Positions 1 through 7,067 of a stretch of DNA of 9,590 nucleotides are shown here, piece after piece (position 1 is the stretch's first letter; each line of letters starts with the position of its first letter). Below the pieces are notes generated by a model. That model made no database searches, was not told the DNA's origin, and saw only the letters and a list, made by a program, of their open reading frames with translations. A program made the translations under genes and the position numbers. The DNA comes from Candidatus Methanoperedentaceae archaeon (GTDB lineage Archaea; Halobacteriota; Methanosarcinia; Methanosarcinales; Methanoperedenaceae), in assembly GCA_027371625.1 (NCBI GenBank), contig DAHXMQ010000033.1, positions 1 through 9,590 on the forward strand, in the 5' to 3' direction.

Positions 1-2047
1 CATAAATCTGGACATAAACGAGGGCGATAGCATAGGTATAATTGGAAAAAGCGGAGCCGGAAAGAGCACTCTCCTGCATTTGCTCCGTGGCTTTGAGGAA
101 TTTGAGGATATTACCGGCGAGGTAATTTTCAACATTTCAACCTGTCCCGAATGTGGTAAAGTAAACACTCCGAGCGGTGCAGGCAGCGAATGTCCAAAAT
201 GCGGCATAAAGACCGAACTCCAGAGGGTGAATTATCTTAACTCAAAAGGCATGCACCAGAAAATCATGGATAGGACTGCTATCATGATGCAGCGAACCTT
301 CGGGTTATATGGCGATGAGACGGTTCTTGAAAACATCATGCACAGCTTTGAATATTCCGATATGCCTAAGGAGAAACGTCCTTATGTAGCAGCGGAACTG
401 ATCGAAAAAGTGAAGCTCAGCCATAGAATGACATACACTGGAAAGGAGCTCAGCGGGGGAGAGAAACAGAGAGTTGTTCTTGCACGCCAGCTTGCCAAGT
501 ATCCCATGCTTTTACTTGCGGATGAGCCTACCGGAACGCTTGATCCAAAAACCGCAAAGCTTGTGCATGAGAGCATATTAAAAGCAAAGCAGGAACACAA
601 CATGACTCTGCTGGTTACTTCGCATCTGCCTAGCGTTTTACATGATCTGACAAACGAAGCGATTCTTTTAGATAGAGGAGAAATTATAGAAATAGGAAAA
701 CCGGATGAAATTATTGAAAAGTTCTCTGCAATGACAGGAACAGTGAATGAGGGAAAAGCAGAGGTAGGCGAGTCGATTATTATTGTTAAAGATGTAAAGA
801 AAAAATATTACTCCTATTATAAGGGTATGATTCCCGCCGTGAATGGAGTGAGTTTTAAAGTCAATGAAGGTGAGATTTTCGGAATAATAGGTATAAGCGG
901 AGCAGGTAAAACAACACTCTCCAAAATCATAGCAGGCATTATGGAGAAAGACGGCGGAAAAGTGGATATAAGAATCGGGGATATGTGGGTTGATATGACC
1001 GAAAAAGGAACAGATTTCAGGGGGCGTGCAAAACCGCATATCGGCTACATGCATCAGGAATATTCCCTTTATCCTCACAGAAATGTATTATCAAATCTGA
1101 CCGATTCGATAGGTCTGAAACTTGAGACTGAACTTGCAAGAACAAAAGCGATAGCCGCATTGAAAGCAGTGAGTTTTGATGAAAATATAGCACGCGAGGT
1201 TCTGGAGAAGACATCGTATGAACTGAGTGTTGGAGAACGCCAGCGAGTAACAATGGCGCAGGTTCTAATGAGAGAACCGAGGATTATTATTTTTGACGAA
1301 CCCACAGGAACGATGGATCCGATTACAAAGAACGAGGTTGCAAACTCAATTCTAACAGCAAGAAAAGAGACAGGGACGACATTTATTATAGTTTCCCACG
1401 ACTTGGAGTTTATCAGGAATGTTTGTAACCGCACAGCGCACATGAAGCTTGGCAAAATAACAGCGATGGGCGATGCAGGTTCGGTGCTTGATGAAATTAA
1501 AATCGAAGAAAAAGCAGAGAGGGAAAAGACTTCTGAAGACAGAAATAACGAACTGGTAAGATATCTTAAAAGAGCGCAACAGTGCGCAGAGCACGGGAAT
1601 CTGTACGACATTGACTTTTATGTATCAAAAGCAAAGGAGACTGCTGCAAAACTCAATAAGGATATAAGCGGTGAGTTCGAAAGGCTCAAGCCGGCATACG
1701 AAAAAGGAATCTCTGAAATGCTTAAAGAAGCGGAAAGATATGCATCAGAAGGACAAATCTATGGAATGCATGTGTATATAGAAAATGCAATAAATTATGC
1801 AGCAAAAGCAGGTATCGATATTTCAGGGGAGCTTTTGAAGTTTATACCTGCATACGAGAAAGGTCTAAAAGAGGCACTGCAGGAAGCAGAGAAGCATGAA
1901 GCTAAAGGTTTCCTTGGAATGTCGTATCAGTATATTCATAGAGCAGGCAATTATGCTGAAAAGCTTGGAAAAAATATAGAGGAAATATTAAAATCGCTGC
2001 CATGGTATGAAAGATGGACGCTGACAGATATACACATGAAATTTTGA
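1..2047 (+). CDS. atwA: Methyl-coenzyme M reductase system component A2-like double ABC ATPase, 5' partial
   Basis: Component A2 is a soluble ATPase needed for ATP-dependent reductive activation of the nickel cofactor of methyl-coenzyme M reductase. The frame is already open at base 2 and Walker A (GKSGAGKS, 44-67) lies near the window edge, so the start and probably a few dozen residues are missing. ABC domain 1 has a four-Cys zinc-ribbon insert (CPEC at 143-154, CPKC at 191-202), signature LSGGEKQR (449-472), Walker B with DEP near 520, and an H-loop VTSH. Domain 2 has Walker A GISGAGKTT (890-916), a variant signature LSVGERQR (1223-1246), DEP at 1295-1303 and IVSHD. The tandem ABC layout with the Cys insert is what I associate with AtwA. 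From about 1550 to 2017 there is an added helical tail of three repeats that I do not expect in ordinary AtwA. Another energy-coupling double ABC protein is possible. No membrane segments are seen. Confidence 0.82.
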   Translation, partial: INLDINEGDSIGIIGKSGAGKSTLLHLLRGFEEFEDITGEVIFNISTCPECGKVNTPSGAGSECPKCGIKTELQRVNYLNSKGMHQKIMDRTAIMMQRTFGLYGDETVLENIMHSFEYSDMPKEKRPYVAAELIEKVKLSHRMTYTGKELSGGEKQRVVLARQLAKYPMLLLADEPTGTLDPKTAKLVHESILKAKQEHNMTLLVTSHLPSVLHDLTNEAILLDRGEIIEIGKPDEIIEKFSAMTGTVNEGKAEVGESIIIVKDVKKKYYSYYKGMIPAVNGVSFKVNEGEIFGIIGISGAGKTTLSKIIAGIMEKDGGKVDIRIGDMWVDMTEKGTDFRGRAKPHIGYMHQEYSLYPHRNVLSNLTDSIGLKLETELARTKAIAALKAVSFDENIAREVLEKTSYELSVGERQRVTMAQVLMREPRIIIFDEPTGTMDPITKNEVANSILTARKETGTTFIIVSHDLEFIRNVCNRTAHMKLGKITAMGDAGSVLDEIKIEEKAEREKTSEDRNNELVRYLKRAQQCAEHGNLYDIDFYVSKAKETAAKLNKDISGEFERLKPAYEKGISEMLKEAERYASEGQIYGMHVYIENAINYAAKAGIDISGELLKFIPAYEKGLKEALQEAEKHEAKGFLGMSYQYIHRAGNYAEKLGKNIEEILKSLPWYERWTLTDIHMKF
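1550..2017 (+). repeat. Three tandem ~52-residue repeats in the AtwA C-terminal extension
   Basis: The encoded tail holds three diverged copies of 53, 52 and 51 residues, at 1550-1708, 1709-1864 and 1865-2017. Shared elements are an opening amphipathic helix (KRAQQCAEHG, KEAERYASEG, QEAEKHEAKG), a Tyr-containing second helix ending in AAK or AEK, an acidic DISGE or NIEEI turn, and a closing PAYEKG, PAYEKG or PWYERW motif. The pattern looks all-helical and may be a protein-interaction module. This is a protein-level repeat, and the DNA copies have diverged. Confidence 0.8.
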
Positions 2048-2088
2048 TAAACCCAAAGATATTCAGTTATTTAGACGGGTTTATCAAA
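2043..2088 (+). terminator. 12-bp inverted repeat across the atwA stop codon
   Basis: TTTGATAAACCC (2043-2054) is exactly complementary to GGGTTTATCAAA (2077-2088), giving a 12-bp stem with a 22-base loop. The left arm contains the TGA stop codon of the ABC ATPase gene, and the right arm ends two bases before the Shine-Dalgarno sequence of the next gene. It could be a terminator, an RNA-processing hairpin that sets different expression of the two cistrons, or an operator. No T-run follows the stem, so a classical terminator is not assured. Confidence 0.55.
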
Positions 2089-2101
2089 TGAGGTGAAAAA
2101 T

Positions 2102-2263
2102 ATGTGCATGGTCGGAGATGTGCCTGAAATCAATATAGAAAACATAGAAATGGACTTAAAAGAATACGTTTGTCTTGATTGCGAAAACAAATTTAAGGGA
2201 CTTGGAAAAAGCGTTATCTGCCCAGCCTGCAAATCCAGCAACATTGAAATAGTGAGTGCATAG
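2102..2263 (+). CDS. Small zinc-ribbon protein, 53 aa
   Basis: This short frame starts at an ATG preceded by a clear Shine-Dalgarno sequence, GAGGTGA at 2090-2096, five bases upstream. The product has two CxxC knuckles (Cys24/Cys27 and Cys40/Cys43) separated by 12 residues, in the context YVCLDC...VICPAC. This is a rubredoxin-like or HypA-C-terminal-like zinc ribbon, which would bind one zinc or iron. The preceding 20 residues are acidic and carry no recognisable domain. It lies 54 bases after atwA and two bases before the CopZ-like gene, so it is probably co-transcribed and coupled with the latter. A role in metal or electron handling is inferred only. The reading frame, ribosome site and Cys spacing make it a convincing gene despite its size. 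Confidence 0.75.
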   Translation: MCMVGDVPEINIENIEMDLKEYVCLDCENKFKGLGKSVICPACKSSNIEIVSA

Positions 2264-2265
2264 AA

Positions 2266-2829
2266 ATGAAAAGTGGTTGCTGTGAAATCGGTGATAATGT
2301 ATATCCTCAAGATGAAACAAAGTTAAGGGAGAGTTGGATTCCCGGAACGACCCAATCCAGACACACTTGTTGTGATGTTAAAGTAAGTGGAAACACTTCT
2401 ATTTGTAAAGGATGTGGCAACAAAGGGATTCCTGTTGAGGAAATAACACTGAAAAGTCTTGTCAAAGAACCCGTGCTTGAAGCTATCGAGAATCTGGATG
2501 GATTTTATTTTTGTGAATCACCCGCATGTGAAGTTGTCTATTTCAACAACGAGCAGCAGGTCTATCTGCATAAGGAAGATGTAAAGGTCAGGGTTGGCAT
2601 AAAAGAAACAGAAAATCCTATTCCAGTGTGTTATTGTTTTGGATGGACGCAGGAGAGGATTTTTGAACAGATTAAACAACTGGGATACAGTACTGCTGTC
2701 AAGGAAATAGGTGCAAAAGTAAAAGCCAAAGAATGTGCCTGCGATATAAAAAATCCTTCTGGAAGATGCTGTCTTGGTAATGTCTATAACGTGGTCAAAA
2801 GAGGAATGGAACTATATCGCATTTCTTAA
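2266..2829 (+). CDS. CopZ-like [2Fe-2S]/zinc metallochaperone lacking an HMA domain
   Basis: This 187-residue soluble protein has 14 cysteines. It resembles the N-terminal half of Archaeoglobus-type CopZ, which carries a zinc site and a [2Fe-2S] cluster in front of a copper-binding HMA domain. Likely zinc ligands are C47-x2-C50 with C83 and C88 (SPAC). The cluster-binding part is a BFD-like pattern, C122-x-C124 followed by C157-x-C159 and the typical NPSGRCCLG stretch containing C168 and C169. The C-terminal HMA domain of CopZ is absent, and two extra vicinal Cys pairs (C5-C6 and C35-C36) occur at the N-terminus. The ATG comes two bases after the zinc-ribbon stop codon, which suggests translational coupling. 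Delivery or reduction of copper, mercury or another soft metal is inferred. The stop codon abuts the stop of the convergent transporter gene with no base between. Confidence 0.78.
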   Translation: MKSGCCEIGDNVYPQDETKLRESWIPGTTQSRHTCCDVKVSGNTSICKGCGNKGIPVEEITLKSLVKEPVLEAIENLDGFYFCESPACEVVYFNNEQQVYLHKEDVKVRVGIKETENPIPVCYCFGWTQERIFEQIKQLGYSTAVKEIGAKVKAKECACDIKNPSGRCCLGNVYNVVKRGMELYRIS

Positions 2830-3609
2830 TCATGCTAACAATCTGGAAAATACCAATATACTAACAAATATCAACGCCATTGATATGAAGATTTTCAGAT
2901 GTTTACCATCAGCATCTCTAATGATTCGTGGTCCTACCTGCCCTCCAATGACAACCGATGGTAATACGAATATCAGAACATTTATTAATATAGTTCTATT
3001 TTCAATAAGTCCACTAACGAACAAAGGGTTCATTCGGGTTACGGCTGCTACAATATCTACGATAAATATGATAACCACTGCTGAACCAATGACATGGGAT
3101 GGATGTTCTATTTTTTCATGGTTCCACATCCCCGGCACTATTAACTTACCCAGACCTGTGGCAATTAACCCTTTTAAGAAACCGGCAGTAACTCCTATCT
3201 CCCAGAAAATTCTTCGGTGTTTGACCTGTGGTTTCCGGGACGTGGTTATACTGATAATAAACAGGTAAGTCCCATATACGAGTATGAAGGAACCAAAAAT
3301 AAATACGAGGACTTTTTCGTTAACATAGGATGTCAGAAGAGAACCGAGAACAGCAGCAGGAACTGTTGGGATCAAATACTGTTTGACCATGTACCAGTTG
3401 ACCGTTCCCTGATGGATATTTCTGACCACCCCGCTCCCGAATCCAAATAACATTGTTAAAAGTGCCAACCAGAAAACGATCTTTGGATTTACTTTAATGA
3501 AAAATAGATATACCGGTATCCAGAAATTGGCTCCCGATATGCCGGCACACATTGAAAGGATAGCGATGATTATACCAATGGGGAAAAGATACCAGTATGT
3601 GAGATCCAT
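2830..3609 (-). CDS. TSUP family (TauE/SafE-type) membrane permease, 259 aa
   Basis: This is a very hydrophobic protein with about seven or eight predicted transmembrane segments and the family-type opening LFPIGIIIAILSMCAGISGA, followed by a paired-helix layout and a second half beginning near GVTAGFLKGLIATGLG. TSUP proteins export or import sulfite, sulfonates or related anions, but the substrate here is not shown by sequence. The frame stays open upstream to 3882. I choose the ATG at 3607-3609 because the extra residues are not transporter-like and overlap the flavoprotein gene, and because a TATA element centred near 3637 lies about 28 bases upstream, which fits a leaderless mRNA. It is divergent from the mercuric-reductase-like gene and convergent with the CopZ-like gene. 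A shared role with the reductase, such as handling sulfur ligands or metal complexes, is inference. Confidence 0.82.
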   Translation of the reverse strand: MDLTYWYLFPIGIIIAILSMCAGISGANFWIPVYLFFIKVNPKIVFWLALLTMLFGFGSGVVRNIHQGTVNWYMVKQYLIPTVPAAVLGSLLTSYVNEKVLVFIFGSFILVYGTYLFIISITTSRKPQVKHRRIFWEIGVTAGFLKGLIATGLGKLIVPGMWNHEKIEHPSHVIGSAVVIIFIVDIVAAVTRMNPLFVSGLIENRTILINVLIFVLPSVVIGGQVGPRIIRDADGKHLKIFISMALIFVSILVFSRLLA

Positions 3610-3684
3610 TAAGGTTAAATTGTTTATGATGCATATAAAAATGTAGTTCAGGAATACATTCAGGAATTTATGAGGGATAAGTAT
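3610..3684. promoter_or_regulatory. Divergent promoter with shared TATA element and 9-bp direct repeat
   Basis: A near-symmetric TATA sequence, CATATAAAAA at 3632-3641, reads as TTTTTATATG on the other strand. It sits about 28 bases before the minus-strand transporter ATG and about 48 before the plus-strand ATG at 3685, so it could serve both genes. TTCAGGAAT occurs twice in direct orientation at 3647-3655 and 3659-3667, a 12-base period, in the expected initiation zone of the plus gene. The internal palindrome GAATACATTC lies between them. A repressor site is plausible. The ribosome site GAGGGA (3672-3677) lies seven bases before the ATG at 3685. Confidence 0.5.
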
Positions 3685-5076
3685 ATGGAAAAATATGACC
3701 TGATAATCCTGGGCAGCGGCGCTGCTGCTTTCGGGGCTGCGATAAAAGCCGTTGATCTCGGAGCAAAGGTGGCAATGATCGAGAAGGGTACAATCGGCGG
3801 AACATGTGTAAACGTGGGCTGCGTACCCAGTAAACACCTTTTGCTCGTGGGAGAGCTCAACTACTACAGGAACCATGGTCACGCAGGACTGGATGTCAGC
3901 ACTTTTCTTGACTTTGCGAGAACAATAAACGAAAAAAGAGAGATTGTTGAGGGCTTGAGGAATGGAAGGTATGTTAACGTAATCGACGCGTTGGGGATAA
4001 ACTTGGTAAGGGGGAAAGCTGCTTTTGTTTCAAAAAATGAAGTTAATGTGGACGGAAAGAATCTTCAGGCAAAAAAGTTCCTCATAGCCACAGGCTCTTC
4101 ACCGCACATTGTCCCAATTGAAGGCATAGATAAGGTGGATTATCTTACCAATGTCGAGGCTATGGAGCTATCAGAACTTCCTGAATCCATGGTGGTGCTG
4201 GGTGGAAGGGCACTCGGTCTTGAATTTGCTCAGATGTTTGCACATTTCGGGACAAAAGTAACAGTGCTACAGAGAAGTCCCAGAATCATACCGGAAGAAG
4301 AAAGCATAATCTCGGATTACCTGAAAACCTATCTTGAAGAAGAGGGCATAAACATTCAAACAAACGTGAGTTTGAAAAGGGTGAAGAAAGAAAAAGATAA
4401 TATCGTAGTCCGCACACTGGTTGGAGGGGAAAAAAGGGAATTCGAAGCTGAAAAACTGCTTATGTCCACAGGGAGGAAGCCCAATACTGCGGACTTAGGT
4501 CTGGAAAAGGCAGGCGTTAAAGTCAGCGATAACGGTGCGATAATCGTAAATGAGGAAATGAGAACCTCATCGCCAAATATCTGGGCAGCGGGCGACGTCG
4601 TAGGCGAACCGATGCTTGAGACTGTAGCAGGCAAAGAAGGCGCAATTGCCGCAGAGAATGCCCTGGCTGATAAAGGAAAAAAGATGGACTTCGGAGCAGT
4701 GCCTCACGCCGTATTCACCATACCCCAGGTGGCAAGCGTTGGTTTAACAGAAAAGCAGGCAGAGGAGAAGGGCATAACATGCAGGTGCAGCGCCATACCT
4801 ATGGAACTTGTGCCAAAAGCGCTGCTGGCAAAGGATACGCGTGGACTTGTCAAAATGGTTATCGATGCAAAAACAGAACGCATACTGGGAGTCCACATAC
4901 TGGCTTCACTTGCGGCGGACATGATTCATGAAGGCGTGCTTGCAGTAAAATACGGACTGACAATCGACGATATTATAGATACGGTTCACGTTTTCCCAAC
5001 AATGACCGAAGCAGTAAAACTTGTGGCGCAATCCTTCAGGAAGGATATAAGCAAGATGAGCTGCTGTGCAGAGTAG
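3685..5076 (+). CDS. merA: Mercuric-reductase-like flavoprotein (MerA type, no N-terminal HMA domain)
   Basis: This is a pyridine-nucleotide disulfide oxidoreductase of 463 residues. MerA enzymes use NADPH and FAD to reduce Hg(II) to Hg(0) in the cytoplasm. Visible are the N-terminal FAD-binding fold (ILGSGAAAFGAA), redox-active Cys41/Cys46 in GGTCVNVGCVPSK, the second nucleotide-binding fold around VVLGGRALGLEFAQ, the AAGDV FAD motif, and a C-terminal dimerisation domain. The C-terminus ends KMSCCAE with vicinal Cys460-Cys461, the hallmark of MerA. The HPT catalytic base of ordinary disulfide reductases is replaced by Phe437 (HVFPTMTE), where bacterial MerA has Tyr by my alignment. There is no NmerA metal-binding domain. 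The start at 3685 is preferred over an in-frame ATG at 3670 because GAGGGA lies seven bases upstream. No merR, merT, merP or merB is seen in the window, so a related thiol-metal reductase remains possible. Confidence 0.75.
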   Translation: MEKYDLIILGSGAAAFGAAIKAVDLGAKVAMIEKGTIGGTCVNVGCVPSKHLLLVGELNYYRNHGHAGLDVSTFLDFARTINEKREIVEGLRNGRYVNVIDALGINLVRGKAAFVSKNEVNVDGKNLQAKKFLIATGSSPHIVPIEGIDKVDYLTNVEAMELSELPESMVVLGGRALGLEFAQMFAHFGTKVTVLQRSPRIIPEEESIISDYLKTYLEEEGINIQTNVSLKRVKKEKDNIVVRTLVGGEKREFEAEKLLMSTGRKPNTADLGLEKAGVKVSDNGAIIVNEEMRTSSPNIWAAGDVVGEPMLETVAGKEGAIAAENALADKGKKMDFGAVPHAVFTIPQVASVGLTEKQAEEKGITCRCSAIPMELVPKALLAKDTRGLVKMVIDAKTERILGVHILASLAADMIHEGVLAVKYGLTIDDIIDTVHVFPTMTEAVKLVAQSFRKDISKMSCCAE

Positions 5077-5112
5077 GGCAATGTTACTTGTTGTACTCTT
5101 ATTATTAATGGA

Positions 5113-6537
5113 TTAACGCTCTAACTGGAAGTGCTTCAGAGTATGATGATAGCGAACAGGCTCCATAAGCGAGCCGAACGCCCTCTCCACAACTTCACTT
5201 AAAGCGGGATGGATGTGCATCCCCTGTCTTATTGGATCTGCACTTTGCTCTTTTGTGTACATGAGGTTCACGATTTCCTGGATAAGAATTGAGGCATAAG
5301 GTCCAATTATATGTGCGCCCAAAATTTTATTGTTACCTTTTTCCACGATTACCTTTACAAAACAATCCTTTACGTCCATTGCCTGTCCTTTGGCAGTATC
5401 CTCGTACCTTTGAAGACCAATGAGCACATTTTCTTCTCCATGTCTTTCAAGTGCTTCCTTTTCCTTTAATCCCACTGCCGCTATTTCGGGGTGCGAAAAG
5501 ATAGCATATGGAACGGCATGATAATCAACTTTAACCCTCTTCTTCTGCAAGGCATTGTAGTAAACAACAATCGATTCATAGTTTGCCACATGCTTGAAAA
5601 GATATTTCCCATCTGCATCTCCAAAAGCCCAGATGTTTGGCTGTGAAGTTTCAAAATATTCATTTACAACAATCCATCCTTTTGCATCCGTTTTAATTCC
5701 GCCTTTCTCGGGGTGCAGTATATCGGTGTTGGAAGCCCTTCCTGCGGCGACAAGAATCTCATCTACAACTGCATCAATCATGTTACCGCTGCCCCTGTCC
5801 TGTGCGATTATCTTTTTCTTTCCTCCACTAGTGCTCTCCACCTCGATAACTTCATGATTTGTAAGGATATTCATGTGCTTTGACATCTCTTTTTTCGCAA
5901 GCATGGAAATCTCAGGCTCTTCGTTAGGCAGGAACTGGGGATTTCGTCCGATGATGGTTACCCTTGAGCCCATTGCTGAGAAGAATTGGGCATACTCAGC
6001 TGCAATGAATCCTCCTCCCATAATACCAATACTTTTCGGAAGTTCTGTCAATTTCAATGCTGCATCGCTTGTAAGATATCCCACGTCGCTCAATCCCTTT
6101 ACTTGCGGTATCAGGGGCTTTGAACCTATGCAAAGGAATATCATTTTTGAGGTGATAATCTCATTACCCACCATCATTGTGTAGGGAGCAATAAATTCTG
6201 CAATTTCCTGATAATAGTCAATGTTTGGATCGCTTGACAGTCCTTCATGTATCATGTTGATTTCTTTTGAGATTGTACTCCTCATCCTTTCCATTACCCT
6301 TTTGAAATCAATATTTTTTAGTTCCACATCAATACCAAATTCCTCCGCAGTTTCAATTACCCTCACGAGTTCTGCGGGATAAAGCAATAATTTGGAAGGT
6401 ATACACCCCCTTGTGAGGCATATTCCTCCTGGTTCATCTTTATCAATAACAGCAATCTTTAGATTCTTGTTCGGTAAGGTACTAACAAAATTCATCGCAG
6501 AACCGGTTCCTATTACAATTGCATAGTATTCTTTCAT
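5113..6537 (-). CDS. Dihydrolipoamide dehydrogenase / mycothione reductase-type flavoprotein
   Basis: This 474-residue pyridine-nucleotide disulfide oxidoreductase keeps all catalytic parts. They are redox Cys40/Cys45 in GGICLTRGCIPSK, the NAD(P)-binding fold near SIGIMGGGFIAAEYAQFF, the FGDADG FAD motif, and the C-terminal His443-Glu448 pair in MHIHPALSE. The first dinucleotide fold reads IGTGSAMN, so the third glycine of the usual GxGxxG is Met. It likely reduces a disulfide such as lipoamide or a low-molecular-weight thiol, but the substrate is not decidable here. CLTRGC resembles mycothione reductases more than textbook E3. No 2-oxoacid dehydrogenase or glycine cleavage genes are adjacent, so it seems to stand alone. 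A ribosome site AAGGG (bases 6544-6548, reverse) lies six bases before the ATG, with a TATATA at 6571-6576. It is convergent with merA, with a 36-base gap. Confidence 0.83.
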   Translation of the reverse strand: MKEYYAIVIGTGSAMNFVSTLPNKNLKIAVIDKDEPGGICLTRGCIPSKLLLYPAELVRVIETAEEFGIDVELKNIDFKRVMERMRSTISKEINMIHEGLSSDPNIDYYQEIAEFIAPYTMMVGNEIITSKMIFLCIGSKPLIPQVKGLSDVGYLTSDAALKLTELPKSIGIMGGGFIAAEYAQFFSAMGSRVTIIGRNPQFLPNEEPEISMLAKKEMSKHMNILTNHEVIEVESTSGGKKKIIAQDRGSGNMIDAVVDEILVAAGRASNTDILHPEKGGIKTDAKGWIVVNEYFETSQPNIWAFGDADGKYLFKHVANYESIVVYYNALQKKRVKVDYHAVPYAIFSHPEIAAVGLKEKEALERHGEENVLIGLQRYEDTAKGQAMDVKDCFVKVIVEKGNNKILGAHIIGPYASILIQEIVNLMYTKEQSADPIRQGMHIHPALSEVVERAFGSLMEPVRYHHTLKHFQLER

Positions 6538-6568
6538 ATTTAACCCTTAGAAGGAAAGGTATCTTGTA

Positions 6569-6580
6569 TGTATATATTTT
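6569..6580 (-). promoter_or_regulatory. TATA box of the minus-strand flavoprotein gene
   Basis: Read on the minus strand this is AAAATATATACA, a good archaeal TATA element about 36 bases before the ATG at 6537. It would give a transcript with roughly a 10-base leader that includes the AAGGG ribosome site. Confidence 0.5.
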
Positions 6581-6646
6581 TTGTTCAATCAAGGTTCTGT
6601 TATCTCTTCCCGAAAAAACTTCCTCATTCTAAATAAATGTATATAT

Positions 6647-6784
6647 GTGGTCAAAATCAATAACAAGCGGAAGCTCAAATATTATTTGAAGGATTATGAT
6701 TCAGGAAACATATCTCAGAAATTGGCAGCCAAGTACCTCGGTATTACTCCAAGGCGTTTCAGGCAGATATACGAGATACATTGA
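6647..6784 (+). pseudogene. Truncated transposase, N-terminal helix-turn-helix fragment
   Basis: A GTG-initiated frame of 45 residues encodes VKINNKRKLKYYLKDYDSG followed by NISQKLAAKYLGITPRRFRQIYE. This resembles the helix-turn-helix head of archaeal integrase-like (DDE) transposases, in which a short basic leader precedes a recognition helix. The frame stops abruptly where the adjoining sequence becomes an opposite-strand IS256 fragment, so the catalytic part is lost. An in-frame TTG at 6581 would add 22 residues that do not look like protein-coding sequence. It is a remnant rather than a working gene. The exact element family cannot be assigned from so little. Confidence 0.5.
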
Positions 6785-7067
6785 ATATAATGCCATCCAG
6801 ATAAATTATCGGATACATTTCACTCAATTGCCTGTGCTGCCATTCCTTTGCAATTGGCAGGATCTTGTCGGTTATCCTTGTTACCATTTCTGCAGATATT
6901 TCAAGGCCATAGATCTTCCTCATGTGAGATTCTATGTGCCGGTTGCTCATTCCCTGGGCAAATAAAGAAGTGATAATACCTTCAAGCTCGCTTGATATTG
7001 TTCTATCATGCTTCTTTACGATTATCGGTTCAAATTCGCCGTTGGTGTCCCATTGGGATTTTGTCGT
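6776..7067 (-). pseudogene. Internal fragment of an IS256-family transposase
   Basis: On the minus strand, from about 7050 to 6785, the frame reads DTNGEFEPIIVKKHDR, then a segment with ITSLFAQGMSNRHIESHM, then KIYGLEISAEMVTRITDK and EWQHRQLSEMYPIIYLDG. This matches the middle of IS256/mutator-type transposases, including the helical RxI..H region and the YLD that holds the first catalytic Asp. The usual ~400-residue protein is cut at both ends: nothing of the N-terminal ~80 residues or of the rest of the DDE core is present. Bases outside the fragment switch directly into unrelated coding remnants on the other strand. No terminal inverted repeats are visible, so it cannot move by itself. Confidence 0.75.

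Noticed and set aside
668..1611. Long minus-strand and alternate-frame reading frames inside atwA (and similar ones inside merA and the second flavoprotein)
   Set aside because: They lie antisense to strongly supported coding sequence, have no recognisable domains, and show composition expected of antisense frames.
3670..3684. Upstream ATG at 3670 as the merA start
   Set aside because: Its ribosome site is weak, whereas GAGGGA is well placed for the ATG at 3685, which gives the normal MEKYDLIILG-type beginning.
3610..3882. N-terminal extension of the TSUP transporter to a start at 3882
   Set aside because: The added residues are not membrane-like, overlap the merA coding region and its ribosome site, and the ATG at 3609 has a correctly spaced TATA element.
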